Below are positions 40,077 to 49,070 of a DNA stretch of 64,000 nt, in pieces (position 1 is the first letter of the stretch; the number at the start of each line of letters is the position of its first letter). Below the pieces are notes generated by a model. The model did no database searches. It saw nothing but the letters and a program-made list of their open reading frames with translations, and was not told where the DNA came from. The position numbers and the translations under genes were made by a program. Source of the stretch: Candidatus Merdivicinus intestinavium (lineage in GTDB: Bacteria; Bacillota; Clostridia; Oscillospirales; Ruminococcaceae); NCBI GenBank assembly GCA_018713245.1, contig DVFM01000033.1, positions 19,736 through 83,735 on the forward strand, in the 5' to 3' direction.

Positions 40077-41216
40077 TTACTGCGCAGACTGCGCGGCTTT
40101 CTGATCCTCGGCAGCAAGCCGGCCAGCGGCAATTTTCTGTTTGGAATCCGGTTTGGACTGCTGATAGGCTTCCTTCTGTTCGTCGTATTCGTCGTCGATT
40201 TCGCCGACGATGGACTCCAGAAGGTCCTCCAGCGTGACAATACCGGAGGTCCCGCCGTATTCGTCCACGACCACGGCCATATGGATTTTCTGCTCCTGGA
40301 ACTGTTTGAGCAGATTGGTGGTGCTGACGGTTTCCGGAACGTAGATCACCGGCCGCAGGAAGTCCAGCAACTGATGTCCGTCCAGGGAGCCTTCGTTCAG
40401 CAGGGGAATCAGGTCCTTTACGTGGATGACGCCGATAATGTCGTCGATGGTGTCTCGGTAAACAGGGATACGGGAGTACCGGTCCTTTTGGGCGATTTCC
40501 ACCAGTTCCTGGAGGGAGCTGTCGGCGGAAATGGCGCAGATTTCGGTCCGGTGGGTCGTCAGCTCGGAGACACGGCGGTCATTGAGTTCAAAAATGTTCT
40601 CAATCATGTCCTTCTCTCGCTCCTCAATGGTGCCTTCCTCCTCGCCGGCTTCCACCATCAGGCGGATCTCCTCTTCCGTGACCTTCTCCTCCTCGTCGTG
40701 GGGATTGATGTGCAGCAGGCGGAGCACCAGGTTGACGCTGGCAGTCAGCAGGCGGATAAAGGGACGGCAGATTTTATACAAAACCCACAGAACCTTTACA
40801 ACTTTCAGCGCAAGCTCATCCGGCGATTTCATGGCAATCCGCTTTGGCGTCAGCTCGCCGAAAATCAGCGTGACATAGGCCAGCAGCAGCGTCAGCAGCA
40901 CCAGCACAATGCTGTGCAGCAGGGAGGGGTTGATGGGCAGGAAAGACAGCCACTGGTCAAAATAAACCGTAAAGTTTTCCGCGGCAACGGCAGAGGACAG
41001 CAGGTTTGCCAGCGTAATGCCGATCTGGATTGTGGACAAAAAGTCGGACGGGTCGTCGGTAATGCGCAGCAGCAGAGAAGCGCTTTTGTTGCCTTCTTCC
41101 GCCATCCGTTCGATTTTTTTGGAGTTAATGGACAGTATTGCGATTTCACTCATGGCAAAATACGCATTTAGTGATAACAGGACGACCAGCAATATTAAAC
41201 TGGGAATGGCGCTCAT
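40077..41216 (-). CDS. CNNM/HlyC/CorC-type transmembrane protein with CBS pair
   Basis: DUF21-type TM region ([39 protein letters not shown]); CBS region [71 protein letters not shown]. Confidence 0.92.
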   Translation of the reverse strand: MSAIPSLILLVVLLSLNAYFAMSEIAILSINSKKIERMAEEGNKSASLLLRITDDPSDFLSTIQIGITLANLLSSAVAAENFTVYFDQWLSFLPINPSLLHSIVLVLLTLLLAYVTLIFGELTPKRIAMKSPDELALKVVKVLWVLYKICRPFIRLLTASVNLVLRLLHINPHDEEEKVTEEEIRLMVEAGEEEGTIEEREKDMIENIFELNDRRVSELTTHRTEICAISADSSLQELVEIAQKDRYSRIPVYRDTIDDIIGVIHVKDLIPLLNEGSLDGHQLLDFLRPVIYVPETVSTTNLLKQFQEQKIHMAVVVDEYGGTSGIVTLEDLLESIVGEIDDEYDEQKEAYQQSKPDSKQKIAAGRLAAEDQKAAQSAQ

Positions 41217-41471
41217 ACTCTTTTTTCTCCTTTTGTAGGTTGTTCAAAAACATTGGGCGGCTTACACGGCCTTATAACAACAGCCGCTCATGAGGATGAG
41301 CGCGGCGGTTTTCCCGGGAGGAATGGCTATAAAAAAACGCACCGACAAAAAGGCAGATGCAATCTGTCTTTCCATGATGCGGGAGCCAATTCCTATTCAG
41401 TTGAAAACCGGTTCGTCGCGGGTCAGCAGAATCTCCCACGGAAATCGGTTCCCCCTTTCTATCATAAAATT
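41217..41471 (-). ncRNA. Candidate structured 5' leader (unassigned) of the CNNM/CorC-type gene
   Basis: ~255-nt 5' UTR from a consensus promoter to the ATG; several stable hairpins and competing pairings (see findings). Confidence 0.5.
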
Positions 41472-41477
41472 ATCTCC

Positions 41478-41506
41478 ATTATAACAGAATCCGGCGGCAC
41501 TGTCAA
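41478..41506 (-). promoter_or_regulatory. Perfect consensus promoter TTGACA-N17-TATAAT (minus strand)
   Basis: Plus strand ATTATA 41478-41483 and TGTCAA 41501-41506. Confidence 0.85.
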
Positions 41507-41589
41507 GGAAGCCAAAAGCGCATAAACGGAGGATTCCGGCAGGAAAGGCCGGGTGATGTGTGGTTTTGTCCGGTTTTTACGCTTGTTTT

Positions 41590-42432
41590 TTACAAATTTG
41601 CCGGAATTTCTGCCAAAATGCGCGCCGAAAGAGGGGAGTCTGTATTTTTGCCTTCCGGAACGGACGGAGTCCCGGCCATTTCTCCGCAAAGCTCCGTCAT
41701 ATTCTGCCAATATCGTTTGGGGCAGTGGGTCATCCGGCACCTGGGATTGTACCGGCCTTCGATGGCAATGGTTTTGTAAAACTGGCGCCACATGGCCCGG
41801 AAGGCTTCCTCCTCCGGGCTTTCCGGCGCGAATTCGATCTCCTCAGCCGGGAGGATGCGGCACTGGCCGGGGCGGTGGACCAGCGCCATGCCGTGCGTGC
41901 GGTCGTAGATGAGGAACTTTTCCCGCGGCAGCCGCTCGGCGAAATGCTGCGCCAGCAGGGGCAGGACCGCATTTTTGGGATCAATGACGGAAGTGAGAAC
42001 GCCGCCGCGCTCCGTAAAGCGGATAAATCCCTTAAGCAGATGGGCTTCGTTCCCTGTAAAGCGGACAGCTTTCCAAAGCGCGGAGACCGTTTCATCCTGA
42101 AGCATCCGGGTGATGGAGGGGCCGGCCCTGTATCCCTTCCGCAGAAAATCCAGAATCAGCGTTTCCCGCCGCGGTTCACAGCTCAAAAAGCCCTGCCGCA
42201 CCCAGGAAAGCGCCTCCGGTGAAATCTTCGCCGGGATGGACCGCAGCACCCGCCCGGCTTTTGCCGGGTCTGTTTCAATGTCCCGGGGAGGGCAGAGGGA
42301 AAGCTGCTCTCCGCCGCGGGAAAAAATATCCGCGGGCTGTTCCCGGCGGGAAATCGCCTCGAACACACAGCAGAGCAGCCCGTCGAAGCTGCCGTCGTAA
42401 CGGTACGCTTCTATAATTCTCCGGTCAGGCAT
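41590..42432 (-). CDS. TIGR03915-like putative DNA metabolism/repair protein
   Basis: YRYDGSFDGLLCCVFEAISRREQP; DRTHGMALVH; FYKTIAIEGRYNPRCRMTHCPKRYWQNMTEL. Confidence 0.85.
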   Translation of the reverse strand: MPDRRIIEAYRYDGSFDGLLCCVFEAISRREQPADIFSRGGEQLSLCPPRDIETDPAKAGRVLRSIPAKISPEALSWVRQGFLSCEPRRETLILDFLRKGYRAGPSITRMLQDETVSALWKAVRFTGNEAHLLKGFIRFTERGGVLTSVIDPKNAVLPLLAQHFAERLPREKFLIYDRTHGMALVHRPGQCRILPAEEIEFAPESPEEEAFRAMWRQFYKTIAIEGRYNPRCRMTHCPKRYWQNMTELCGEMAGTPSVPEGKNTDSPLSARILAEIPANL

Positions 42433-43721
42433 TGCGCCACATCCTCCTTTGTAATCATCCCGGGGTCGCGGAACAGGGAAAGCTGTTCCCCCTGGGGGTA
42501 AGCGAGCATTTTGGCGGCCTTGTCCGACAGAACCGCCTGGAGCATATTGTCGGAGCGGAACCGGGCGGCGTCCGCCTGCTTCCCCCGGCAGAGAAGGAAA
42601 TACTGGGCCCGCTTGAGCACCACCCCCATCCGCTTGAGGGCGTCGAAATCCAGGCTGCCGGTGCGCCGGGCGGCGATAATGCGCCGTGCGGACCGGACGC
42701 CGACGCCCGGCACCCGCAGCAGCATTTCGTAGGGCGCGGTGTTGACCTCCACCGGGAACTGGTCCAGATGATGGACCGCCCAGTTGGCCTTGGGGTCCAG
42801 GAACGGGTTGAAATTCGGGTTCGCTTCGTCCAGGATTTCCCCGGCGGTGAAGCCGTAAAACCGCAGCAGCCAGTCCGCCTGATAAAGCCGGTGCTCCCGC
42901 AGCAGCGGCGGCTTGGTGTCCAGAGAGGGGAGAAGGGAGCTTTCCACCACCGGCATATAAGCGGAGAAAAACACCCGCTTCAGGGCGTATTTCCGGTAAA
43001 GAGCCTCGGACAGCCGCAGAATCTGATAATCGCTCTCCGGCGTCGCGCCGATAATCATCTGGGTGCTCTGGCCTGCCGGGGCGAATTTCGGCGCATGCCG
43101 GTACCGAACCAGGTCGGTCCGGTTTTCCGAGATGCCGTCCCGAATCTGGGTCATGGGCTTCAGGATGGCGTTCCTGCTTTTGTTGGGGGCGAGGGCGTTG
43201 AGGCTCTGCTCGCTGGGCAGCTCGATGTTGACGCTCATCCGGTCGGCCAGCATCCCCAGCTGCGCGATGAGGGCGGGGTCCGCGCCGGGGATGGCTTTGA
43301 CATGGATATAACCGTTGAACCGGTACTCCTGCCGCAGGAGGCGCAGCGTCTCAATGAGCTGCTCGCAGGTGTAGTCCGGATTCCGCAGGATGCCGGAGCT
43401 TAAAAACAGCCCTTCTATATAATTGCGCCGGTAAAACTGGATGGTCAGATCCGCCAGCTCCCGGGGGGTGAAGGAAGCCCGGGGGGCGTCGTTGGTGCAG
43501 CGGTTGACGCAGTACTGACAGTTGTAGGCGCAGGCGTTGGAAAAAAGCACCTTCAGCAGGCTGATGCACCGCCCGTCCGCCGCAAAGCTGTGACAGATGC
43601 CGCAGGCGGTGGAATTGCCGATGCCGTCCGGCGCGCTCTTCCGGTCAACGCCGCTGGAGGTGCAGGCGGCGTCATATTTGGCGGCGGCGCTCAGTATTTT
43701 CAGTTTCTCCATTAAATCCAT
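42411..43721 (-). CDS. Putative DNA modification/repair radical SAM protein (TIGR03916-like)
   Basis: ISLLKVLFSNACAYNCQYCVNRCTND radical-SAM motif; C-terminal HhH-like RVPGVGVRSARRIIAARR; overlaps the downstream gene. Confidence 0.9.
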   Translation of the reverse strand: MDLMEKLKILSAAAKYDAACTSSGVDRKSAPDGIGNSTACGICHSFAADGRCISLLKVLFSNACAYNCQYCVNRCTNDAPRASFTPRELADLTIQFYRRNYIEGLFLSSGILRNPDYTCEQLIETLRLLRQEYRFNGYIHVKAIPGADPALIAQLGMLADRMSVNIELPSEQSLNALAPNKSRNAILKPMTQIRDGISENRTDLVRYRHAPKFAPAGQSTQMIIGATPESDYQILRLSEALYRKYALKRVFFSAYMPVVESSLLPSLDTKPPLLREHRLYQADWLLRFYGFTAGEILDEANPNFNPFLDPKANWAVHHLDQFPVEVNTAPYEMLLRVPGVGVRSARRIIAARRTGSLDFDALKRMGVVLKRAQYFLLCRGKQADAARFRSDNMLQAVLSDKAAKMLAYPQGEQLSLFRDPGMITKEDVAQCLTGEL

Positions 43722-43815
43722 AATCTCACCCGAACGTTTTTTCTTTCAGTATAGCACAAATGTTCGATTGTGTAAAGAGGATTTTGAAAATATCGGGCAG
43801 CTTTTCCAAAAGAAA

Positions 43816-43843
43816 GCCCGGGCGGCTTTTTAACCGTCCGGGC
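43816..43843 (-). terminator. Hairpin GCCCGGGCGG...CCGTCCGGGC
   Basis: Inverted repeat downstream of the FtsX-like gene. Confidence 0.65.
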
Positions 43844-43849
43844 AGAGGC

Positions 43850-46800
43850 TTATTCCACGGATTTGAGGGATTCCACCATGTCGATTTTCTTTAACTGGAA
43901 ATGGAGGATGAGGTCGATGATAAGCGTGAACAGAATGGTCAGCAGCGCCGCAAAGACGAAGCAGTCCCAGCTGATGTCCGGGGCGAACATGACAATGTCC
44001 ACCTCTGCCGTCTGAACCACAAATTTTTCCAGAAGGATGCCCAGTCCGAGGCCGGCTGCCATTCCCAGGAAGGAGGAGATGGTGATTTCGCGGGTGATAT
44101 ATGTGGTAACCTCCCGGTCGAAAAAGCCCAGCACCTTGATGGTGGCCAGCTCCCGCACCCGCTCATTCATATTGATATTGGCCAGGTTGTACAGCACCAC
44201 CATGGCCAGCAGCCCGGCCGATATGATGATGACCCAGACAATATTGTTCAGGCTCCCCAGCATATTGGCGAAGGTGCCGGAAATGGAGGAGGTGGAGGTG
44301 ATGCCGAGGACTTCCTCGCCCAAGTCCAGAATCTGCGCCGAAAGGGCGCTTTCATCCGCGCCATCGGCGTAATTGAGCAGCAGGGTTGTATAGGCGGGCT
44401 GGCTGCGGAAGGCGGATTCATAAAGGGCGGGCGTCATATAGACGTAGTTCAGCGCATAGTTTTCCGCAATCCCCAGTACTGTGACGGTAATGGGCCTCCC
44501 GTCCGGGTTGACCAGGGTGATGGAGTCGCCCTCCGCCGCATCCAGCAGCTTGCCCAGCTTTTCATTGATAATGACGCCGTCGTCCGAAAGGGCGAGGGCA
44601 TCGCCGCTTTCCCTCTCGTGCAGGTCAATGAATGCGGACAGATTGCCGGGCTGCTGCGGCGCCATCAGGGTGACGCTCTGAATCCCGCCCGGTCCCTGGG
44701 CGTCCAGGCTCCGGGAGCAGACCAGGAGGGAGCTTTCCGTCCCGTCCATGCCGTTGATCTGTTCCGCCAGCCCTTCGGCGTTGTCGGTGGAAAGGCCGTC
44801 CTCCAGCGTTACCATGGCGTCGTAGGTAAAGACGTTGGTGTACTGCTTGTCGCCGATGGAAACAATGGCGTACCGCAGCCCGAACCCGGTGAGCATCAGT
44901 GCGGTGCATCCCGCCACGCCGATGATGGTCATCAGCGCCCGCCGCTTGTAGCGGAACAGGTTGCGGACCGTCACTTTGTGGCTGAAGTTGAGCCGCTTCC
45001 AGAGGAAGGGAATCCGCTCCAGCAGGACGCGCTTGCCCGCTTTCGGGGTTTTGGGGCGCATCAGCTGCGCCGGCATTTCGGCGGTCTGTTTGTAGCAGGC
45101 GCAGAAGGTGGTGAGCACCATGCTGATTACCGCCACCACGACGCATCCCGCGCCCAGGCCCCAATGGATCGGGATCAGCGGGTCGGGGAGCTGATACATG
45201 GCCTTGTAGGCGTTGATAATGACCAGCGGGAACACCTTAAACCCGATTGCAAGCCCGATGACGGAGCCAAGCACCGTCGCCGCGGCCGCATAGGCGAGAT
45301 ATTTCCCCATGATGGGGCCGCGCCCGTAGCCCAGGGCTTTCATGGTGCCGATCTGGCCGCGCTGTTCTTCCACCATGCGGGTCATGGAGGTGAGGCAGAC
45401 CAGCGCCGCAACCAGAATAAAGAACACCGGGAAAACAGTGGAAACCGCGTCGACCTTCTGGGCGTCCTCCTCATAGCTGGAGTAGTCCGGGTTGTTGTTC
45501 CGGTTCCATACGTACCAGGTGGGTTCCGCCAGGTCGGCCAGTTCCCGCTCTGCGTCGGCAATTTCCTGTCGGGCGTCCTCCAGCTCCGCTTCGGATTCCG
45601 CCATGCTGGATTCCAGCTCGGCGCGCCCGTCGGCAAGTTCCTGCTCGCCGGAAGTGATTTCCGCCAGAGCGTCGTCCAGCTGCTGCTGGCCGTCCCGCTG
45701 CTGGCGGGCGAATTCCCGCCAGCTTTCGGAGAGCGCTGCGTCCTGTTCGTCTAAAGTCTGACGGGTCTGTTCCAGCAGGACGCGGGTTTCTTCCAGCTGC
45801 GTCCGGGTTTCCTCCAGCTGCCGCTCTCCCTCTTCAATGGAAGAAGTGAGCTGGGCAATGCCGCTGCGCGCCTCGGCAAGGGCTTCGTTCTGGGCGTCCA
45901 GCGCGCCGGAAACCGCGCCGGTTACGGCGGAAAGTTCTTCCGTCATCCGCTCCTTTTGTCTGGCGGAAGCGCCCAGGTAATCCCGCAGCATCTGGGAAAG
46001 GCTGGTTCCTTCCGGAAGCGTCCCTTCCGGCAAAAGCGCCAGCAGGGTGTCCGCATTTTCCACCGTCTGCCTGGTTTCGGCGGGCAGGCTGTCCCACGCT
46101 GCCGCTTCCTGACCGGCATAGCTGCTGATAACGGTGTTTACGCCATCCAGGAGGGCGGCTGCATTGTCTGCCTGCTCGATGGCGGGCCCGGCGCTGGCCT
46201 GCAGCTCTTCCAGCTGTTTGCGCGCCTCGTCCAATTGCGCTTGAGCTTGGGGAAGGTTCTGCTCATATTCCTGCAGCCCCGCTTCATAGGCGGCCAGGCC
46301 GTCGTCGTATTCGTCCTCCGCGTCGGCAAGCCGGGTTTCGCCTTCTACCAGGGCGTCCTCCGCATCCCGAATCTGCTGGTTGAAATCGGCGAGGGATTGT
46401 TCATATTCCGCGCGGCCGCTTGCAAGCTCCGCTTCCGCGGCATCCAGCTCGGCCTGCGCGTCGGCGATCTGCTGATCCCGTTCCTGTTCCGCGTCGGCCA
46501 ATTCCTGCTTGGCGTTGTCAATTTCTCCCTGGGCTTCCTCGTAAATTTCCTGGTAGCGGGCGTCGCCCCGCTCGGCGGCAACCTGCTCCAGCTCGTCGGT
46601 TTTGGCGGAAACAGCCGCCTCATATTCCTCGTCAAAGGCGGAAAGGCCCTCGGTGCTGTCCAGGGTCAGATAAACGTCGGTGTAAACCTCATAGGAAAAA
46701 TCCTCCTCCGGAATCAGCATAAAGAGGTCGACTTCGCCGTCGCCGATGGTGCTGTATCCCCGGTTGTAGCCCAGATAAATGGGGAACCGGACGATGCCGA

Positions 46801-47347
46801 CGACGGTAAAGGAGGTGGTGTTGAGGGAATCGGACAGGTCCGAATCCTCGCTGCCGGAGACAAGCTCCACCGTGCTTCCCAAAAGGGATTCTCCGTCGGT
46901 GTGGAAGCTCTGCTCCACCACGCATTCCCCCGGATTTTCCGGAAGCCTGCCCTCCAGAAGCAGCGGGCGGTTCAGGTAATTCGGGTCCTCCTCGTCCCGG
47001 GAGGAGGGGAGGGAGTAGACCTTGACGATGGTGTCGGTCCCTTCCTCTGTGGACAGGAAGGCGTCGGCGCTGTAAGCGGGCTGGAAGCCCTCGATGCCGT
47101 CTACCTCCCGGACGGCCGCCAGGTCGTCCTCGTTGAAGCCGAAGGTGGACATCAGGTGCAGGTCCATCAGATGGGTGTCGTTAAAGTAGTCGTCCGCCGT
47201 CAGCAGCATGTCGGGGCAGCTGGCTTTGAGCCCCGCAAAAAAACCGCATCCCAGCGCAACGATAATCAAAATGGAGAGAAAGCGGGTCCGCGTCTGCCAG
47301 ATGCTGCGGAGCGTTTCGGTCAGGAGCGCGCCTTTGTGTTTTTTCAT
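43850..47347 (-). CDS. FtsX-like ABC transporter permease with long coiled-coil extracellular region
   Basis: 1165 aa; ~350-aa Gln/Glu/Ala-rich heptad region between the first TM segment and the FtsX TM blocks. Confidence 0.9.
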   Translation of the reverse strand: MKKHKGALLTETLRSIWQTRTRFLSILIIVALGCGFFAGLKASCPDMLLTADDYFNDTHLMDLHLMSTFGFNEDDLAAVREVDGIEGFQPAYSADAFLSTEEGTDTIVKVYSLPSSRDEEDPNYLNRPLLLEGRLPENPGECVVEQSFHTDGESLLGSTVELVSGSEDSDLSDSLNTTSFTVVGIVRFPIYLGYNRGYSTIGDGEVDLFMLIPEEDFSYEVYTDVYLTLDSTEGLSAFDEEYEAAVSAKTDELEQVAAERGDARYQEIYEEAQGEIDNAKQELADAEQERDQQIADAQAELDAAEAELASGRAEYEQSLADFNQQIRDAEDALVEGETRLADAEDEYDDGLAAYEAGLQEYEQNLPQAQAQLDEARKQLEELQASAGPAIEQADNAAALLDGVNTVISSYAGQEAAAWDSLPAETRQTVENADTLLALLPEGTLPEGTSLSQMLRDYLGASARQKERMTEELSAVTGAVSGALDAQNEALAEARSGIAQLTSSIEEGERQLEETRTQLEETRVLLEQTRQTLDEQDAALSESWREFARQQRDGQQQLDDALAEITSGEQELADGRAELESSMAESEAELEDARQEIADAERELADLAEPTWYVWNRNNNPDYSSYEEDAQKVDAVSTVFPVFFILVAALVCLTSMTRMVEEQRGQIGTMKALGYGRGPIMGKYLAYAAAATVLGSVIGLAIGFKVFPLVIINAYKAMYQLPDPLIPIHWGLGAGCVVVAVISMVLTTFCACYKQTAEMPAQLMRPKTPKAGKRVLLERIPFLWKRLNFSHKVTVRNLFRYKRRALMTIIGVAGCTALMLTGFGLRYAIVSIGDKQYTNVFTYDAMVTLEDGLSTDNAEGLAEQINGMDGTESSLLVCSRSLDAQGPGGIQSVTLMAPQQPGNLSAFIDLHERESGDALALSDDGVIINEKLGKLLDAAEGDSITLVNPDGRPITVTVLGIAENYALNYVYMTPALYESAFRSQPAYTTLLLNYADGADESALSAQILDLGEEVLGITSTSSISGTFANMLGSLNNIVWVIIISAGLLAMVVLYNLANINMNERVRELATIKVLGFFDREVTTYITREITISSFLGMAAGLGLGILLEKFVVQTAEVDIVMFAPDISWDCFVFAALLTILFTLIIDLILHFQLKKIDMVESLKSVE

Positions 47348-47359
47348 CCCGATTCCCCC

Positions 47360-48064
47360 TTACCACTCAATGTCTTCCACAGGAACAGGGCGGTCGTTTA
47401 AATAAATCTCGCTCACTTTGCTGTTTTTCATGCGGATGACCCGGTCAGCCATGGGGGTGATGGCGGAATTGTGGGTAATGAGGATAATGGTCATGTTGTT
47501 GCGGCGGCAGGTGTCCTGCAAAAGCTTCAGGATGGCCTTGCCGGTGTTGTCGTCCAGCGCGCCGGTGGGTTCGTCGCAAAGGAGGAGTTTCGGCCGCTTG
47601 GCCAGCGCGCGGGCGATGGAAACGCGCTGCTGTTCGCCGCCGGAAAGCTGCCCGGGAAAGTTCCCCATCCGTTCTCCCAGCCCCACATCCACCAAAACCT
47701 GGGCGGCGTCCATGGGATTGCGGCTCACCTGGGTGGCGAGCTCCACGTTTTCCTTGGCGGTCAGGTTCGGAACCAGGTTGTAAAACTGGAACACAAAGCC
47801 GATGTCGTAGCGGCGGTAGGCGGTGAGCTGTTTGGGGGTATATTTTGCAATATCCTGCCCGTCCACCAGAATCTTGCCTTCGTCGCAGGTATCCATCCCG
47901 CCCAGCATATTGAGGACGGTGGTTTTTCCCGCGCCGCTGGAGCCCACCACAACGGCGAACTCTCCCTGCTCAATTTCAAATGAAACGCCGTCCGACGCGG
48001 TAATGGTAACTTCTCCCATATGATAGCGCTTATATACATTTTCAAATGTCACAAAGCTGCTCAT
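47360..48064 (-). CDS. ABC transporter ATP-binding protein (MacB/LolD-like)
   Basis: VVVGSSGAGKTTVLNMLGG; LSGGEQQRVSIARALAKRPKLLLCDEPTGALD. Confidence 0.95.
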   Translation of the reverse strand: MSSFVTFENVYKRYHMGEVTITASDGVSFEIEQGEFAVVVGSSGAGKTTVLNMLGGMDTCDEGKILVDGQDIAKYTPKQLTAYRRYDIGFVFQFYNLVPNLTAKENVELATQVSRNPMDAAQVLVDVGLGERMGNFPGQLSGGEQQRVSIARALAKRPKLLLCDEPTGALDDNTGKAILKLLQDTCRRNNMTIILITHNSAITPMADRVIRMKNSKVSEIYLNDRPVPVEDIEW

Positions 48065-48181
48065 GCAATCATCTCCTGTTTGTCCGATGCCTCAGTCCTT
48101 TTCTTCATTATATCTTTTTTTTCTTTGAAATCTCTAAAAAAATCTCGGTAAAACTGTAAACTTTTTTGTAAATTTCCGGCG

Positions 48182-48919
48182 TCAGGGGAACAGCCTGCCG
48201 GCAGCCCGGTATTCGCTGGGCGAAAGGCCGTAATGACGGCGGAAAGCCCGGCTGAAGGACTTCAGGTCCGGATATCCCGCCTGTTCCGCCGCCTGGCTGA
48301 CGGAGACGCTGCCGTCCCACAAAAGCCGGACTGCGGCCCGCATCCGGCAGCTGATGAGGTATTGATGCGGGGAAGCGCCGGCTTCCGCCCGGAACCGCCG
48401 GATGAAATAGGATTCGGAGTAGCCCGCCAGCTCGCTCAGCTCCCTGACGGACCAATTTTTGCGAACCTGCTCCGACATGGCGCGCAGCGCCCGGGAGATG
48501 CCGCCGTCCAGGACGGGGAACAGCTCCTGCTGCCGGCAGTATTCCTCAAAGGCCGCCGCAAGCTGCTCGGTTATCCGGTCGTTTCCGCTTTCCGCCGAAA
48601 TCCGCAGCGCGGCGAAGATCCGGCGGGGGAGCGAATCCTCCGGCGCGTCCAGCACCGCAAGCCTGCGCAGAACGGCAGGCGCGATGTCCAGATGCAGATG
48701 GGTGCAGCACAGCGGATTCCGGGGGTTGTGGCGGATGGAAAAGGGGGCGGCGGAGGGGAACAGGCAGATGGTGCCCGGTTTTATGGAGCGGCAGCCGCCG
48801 CTGTCCTGATACTCCAGCTCCCCGCTGTAGATTTCGTACACCCGCACATATCCGCAGGCGGATTTTTCGTCCACATGCCAGTCCTCCGGCACGGTCTGGC
48901 AGCCATATCCAACCAGCAA
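48182..48919 (-). CDS. AraC-family transcriptional regulator
   Basis: YSESYFIRRFRAEAGASPHQYLISCRMRAAVRLL...GYPDLKSFSRAFRRHYGLSPSEYRA; TTG start. Confidence 0.9.
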   Translation of the reverse strand: MLVGYGCQTVPEDWHVDEKSACGYVRVYEIYSGELEYQDSGGCRSIKPGTICLFPSAAPFSIRHNPRNPLCCTHLHLDIAPAVLRRLAVLDAPEDSLPRRIFAALRISAESGNDRITEQLAAAFEEYCRQQELFPVLDGGISRALRAMSEQVRKNWSVRELSELAGYSESYFIRRFRAEAGASPHQYLISCRMRAAVRLLWDGSVSVSQAAEQAGYPDLKSFSRAFRRHYGLSPSEYRAAGRLFP

Positions 48920-49070
48920 ACAGCGTCACCTTCTTTCCTGCCTTCATTATACCCTCCTTTTCCGGAAATGTCAATTTTTGCGAATAATCCGGCGAAAAAA
49001 ACAGTGTACAGCATCGGAAACGGCGTGTATAATGTAACCAGAAACCCAATTCGGAAAGGTGGAAAACATT

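Noticed and set aside
41410-41460. Resemblance of GGGAGAUUCUGCUGACCCGCGAC in the CNNM-gene leader to a cobalamin-riboswitch core
   Set aside because: Lacks the B12-box (GCCAGGAGACCUGCC-like) and other core elements; kept as an unassigned leader.
43901-45754. 617-aa plus-strand ORF opposite the FtsX-like permease
   Set aside because: Antisense shadow of a clear membrane protein gene.
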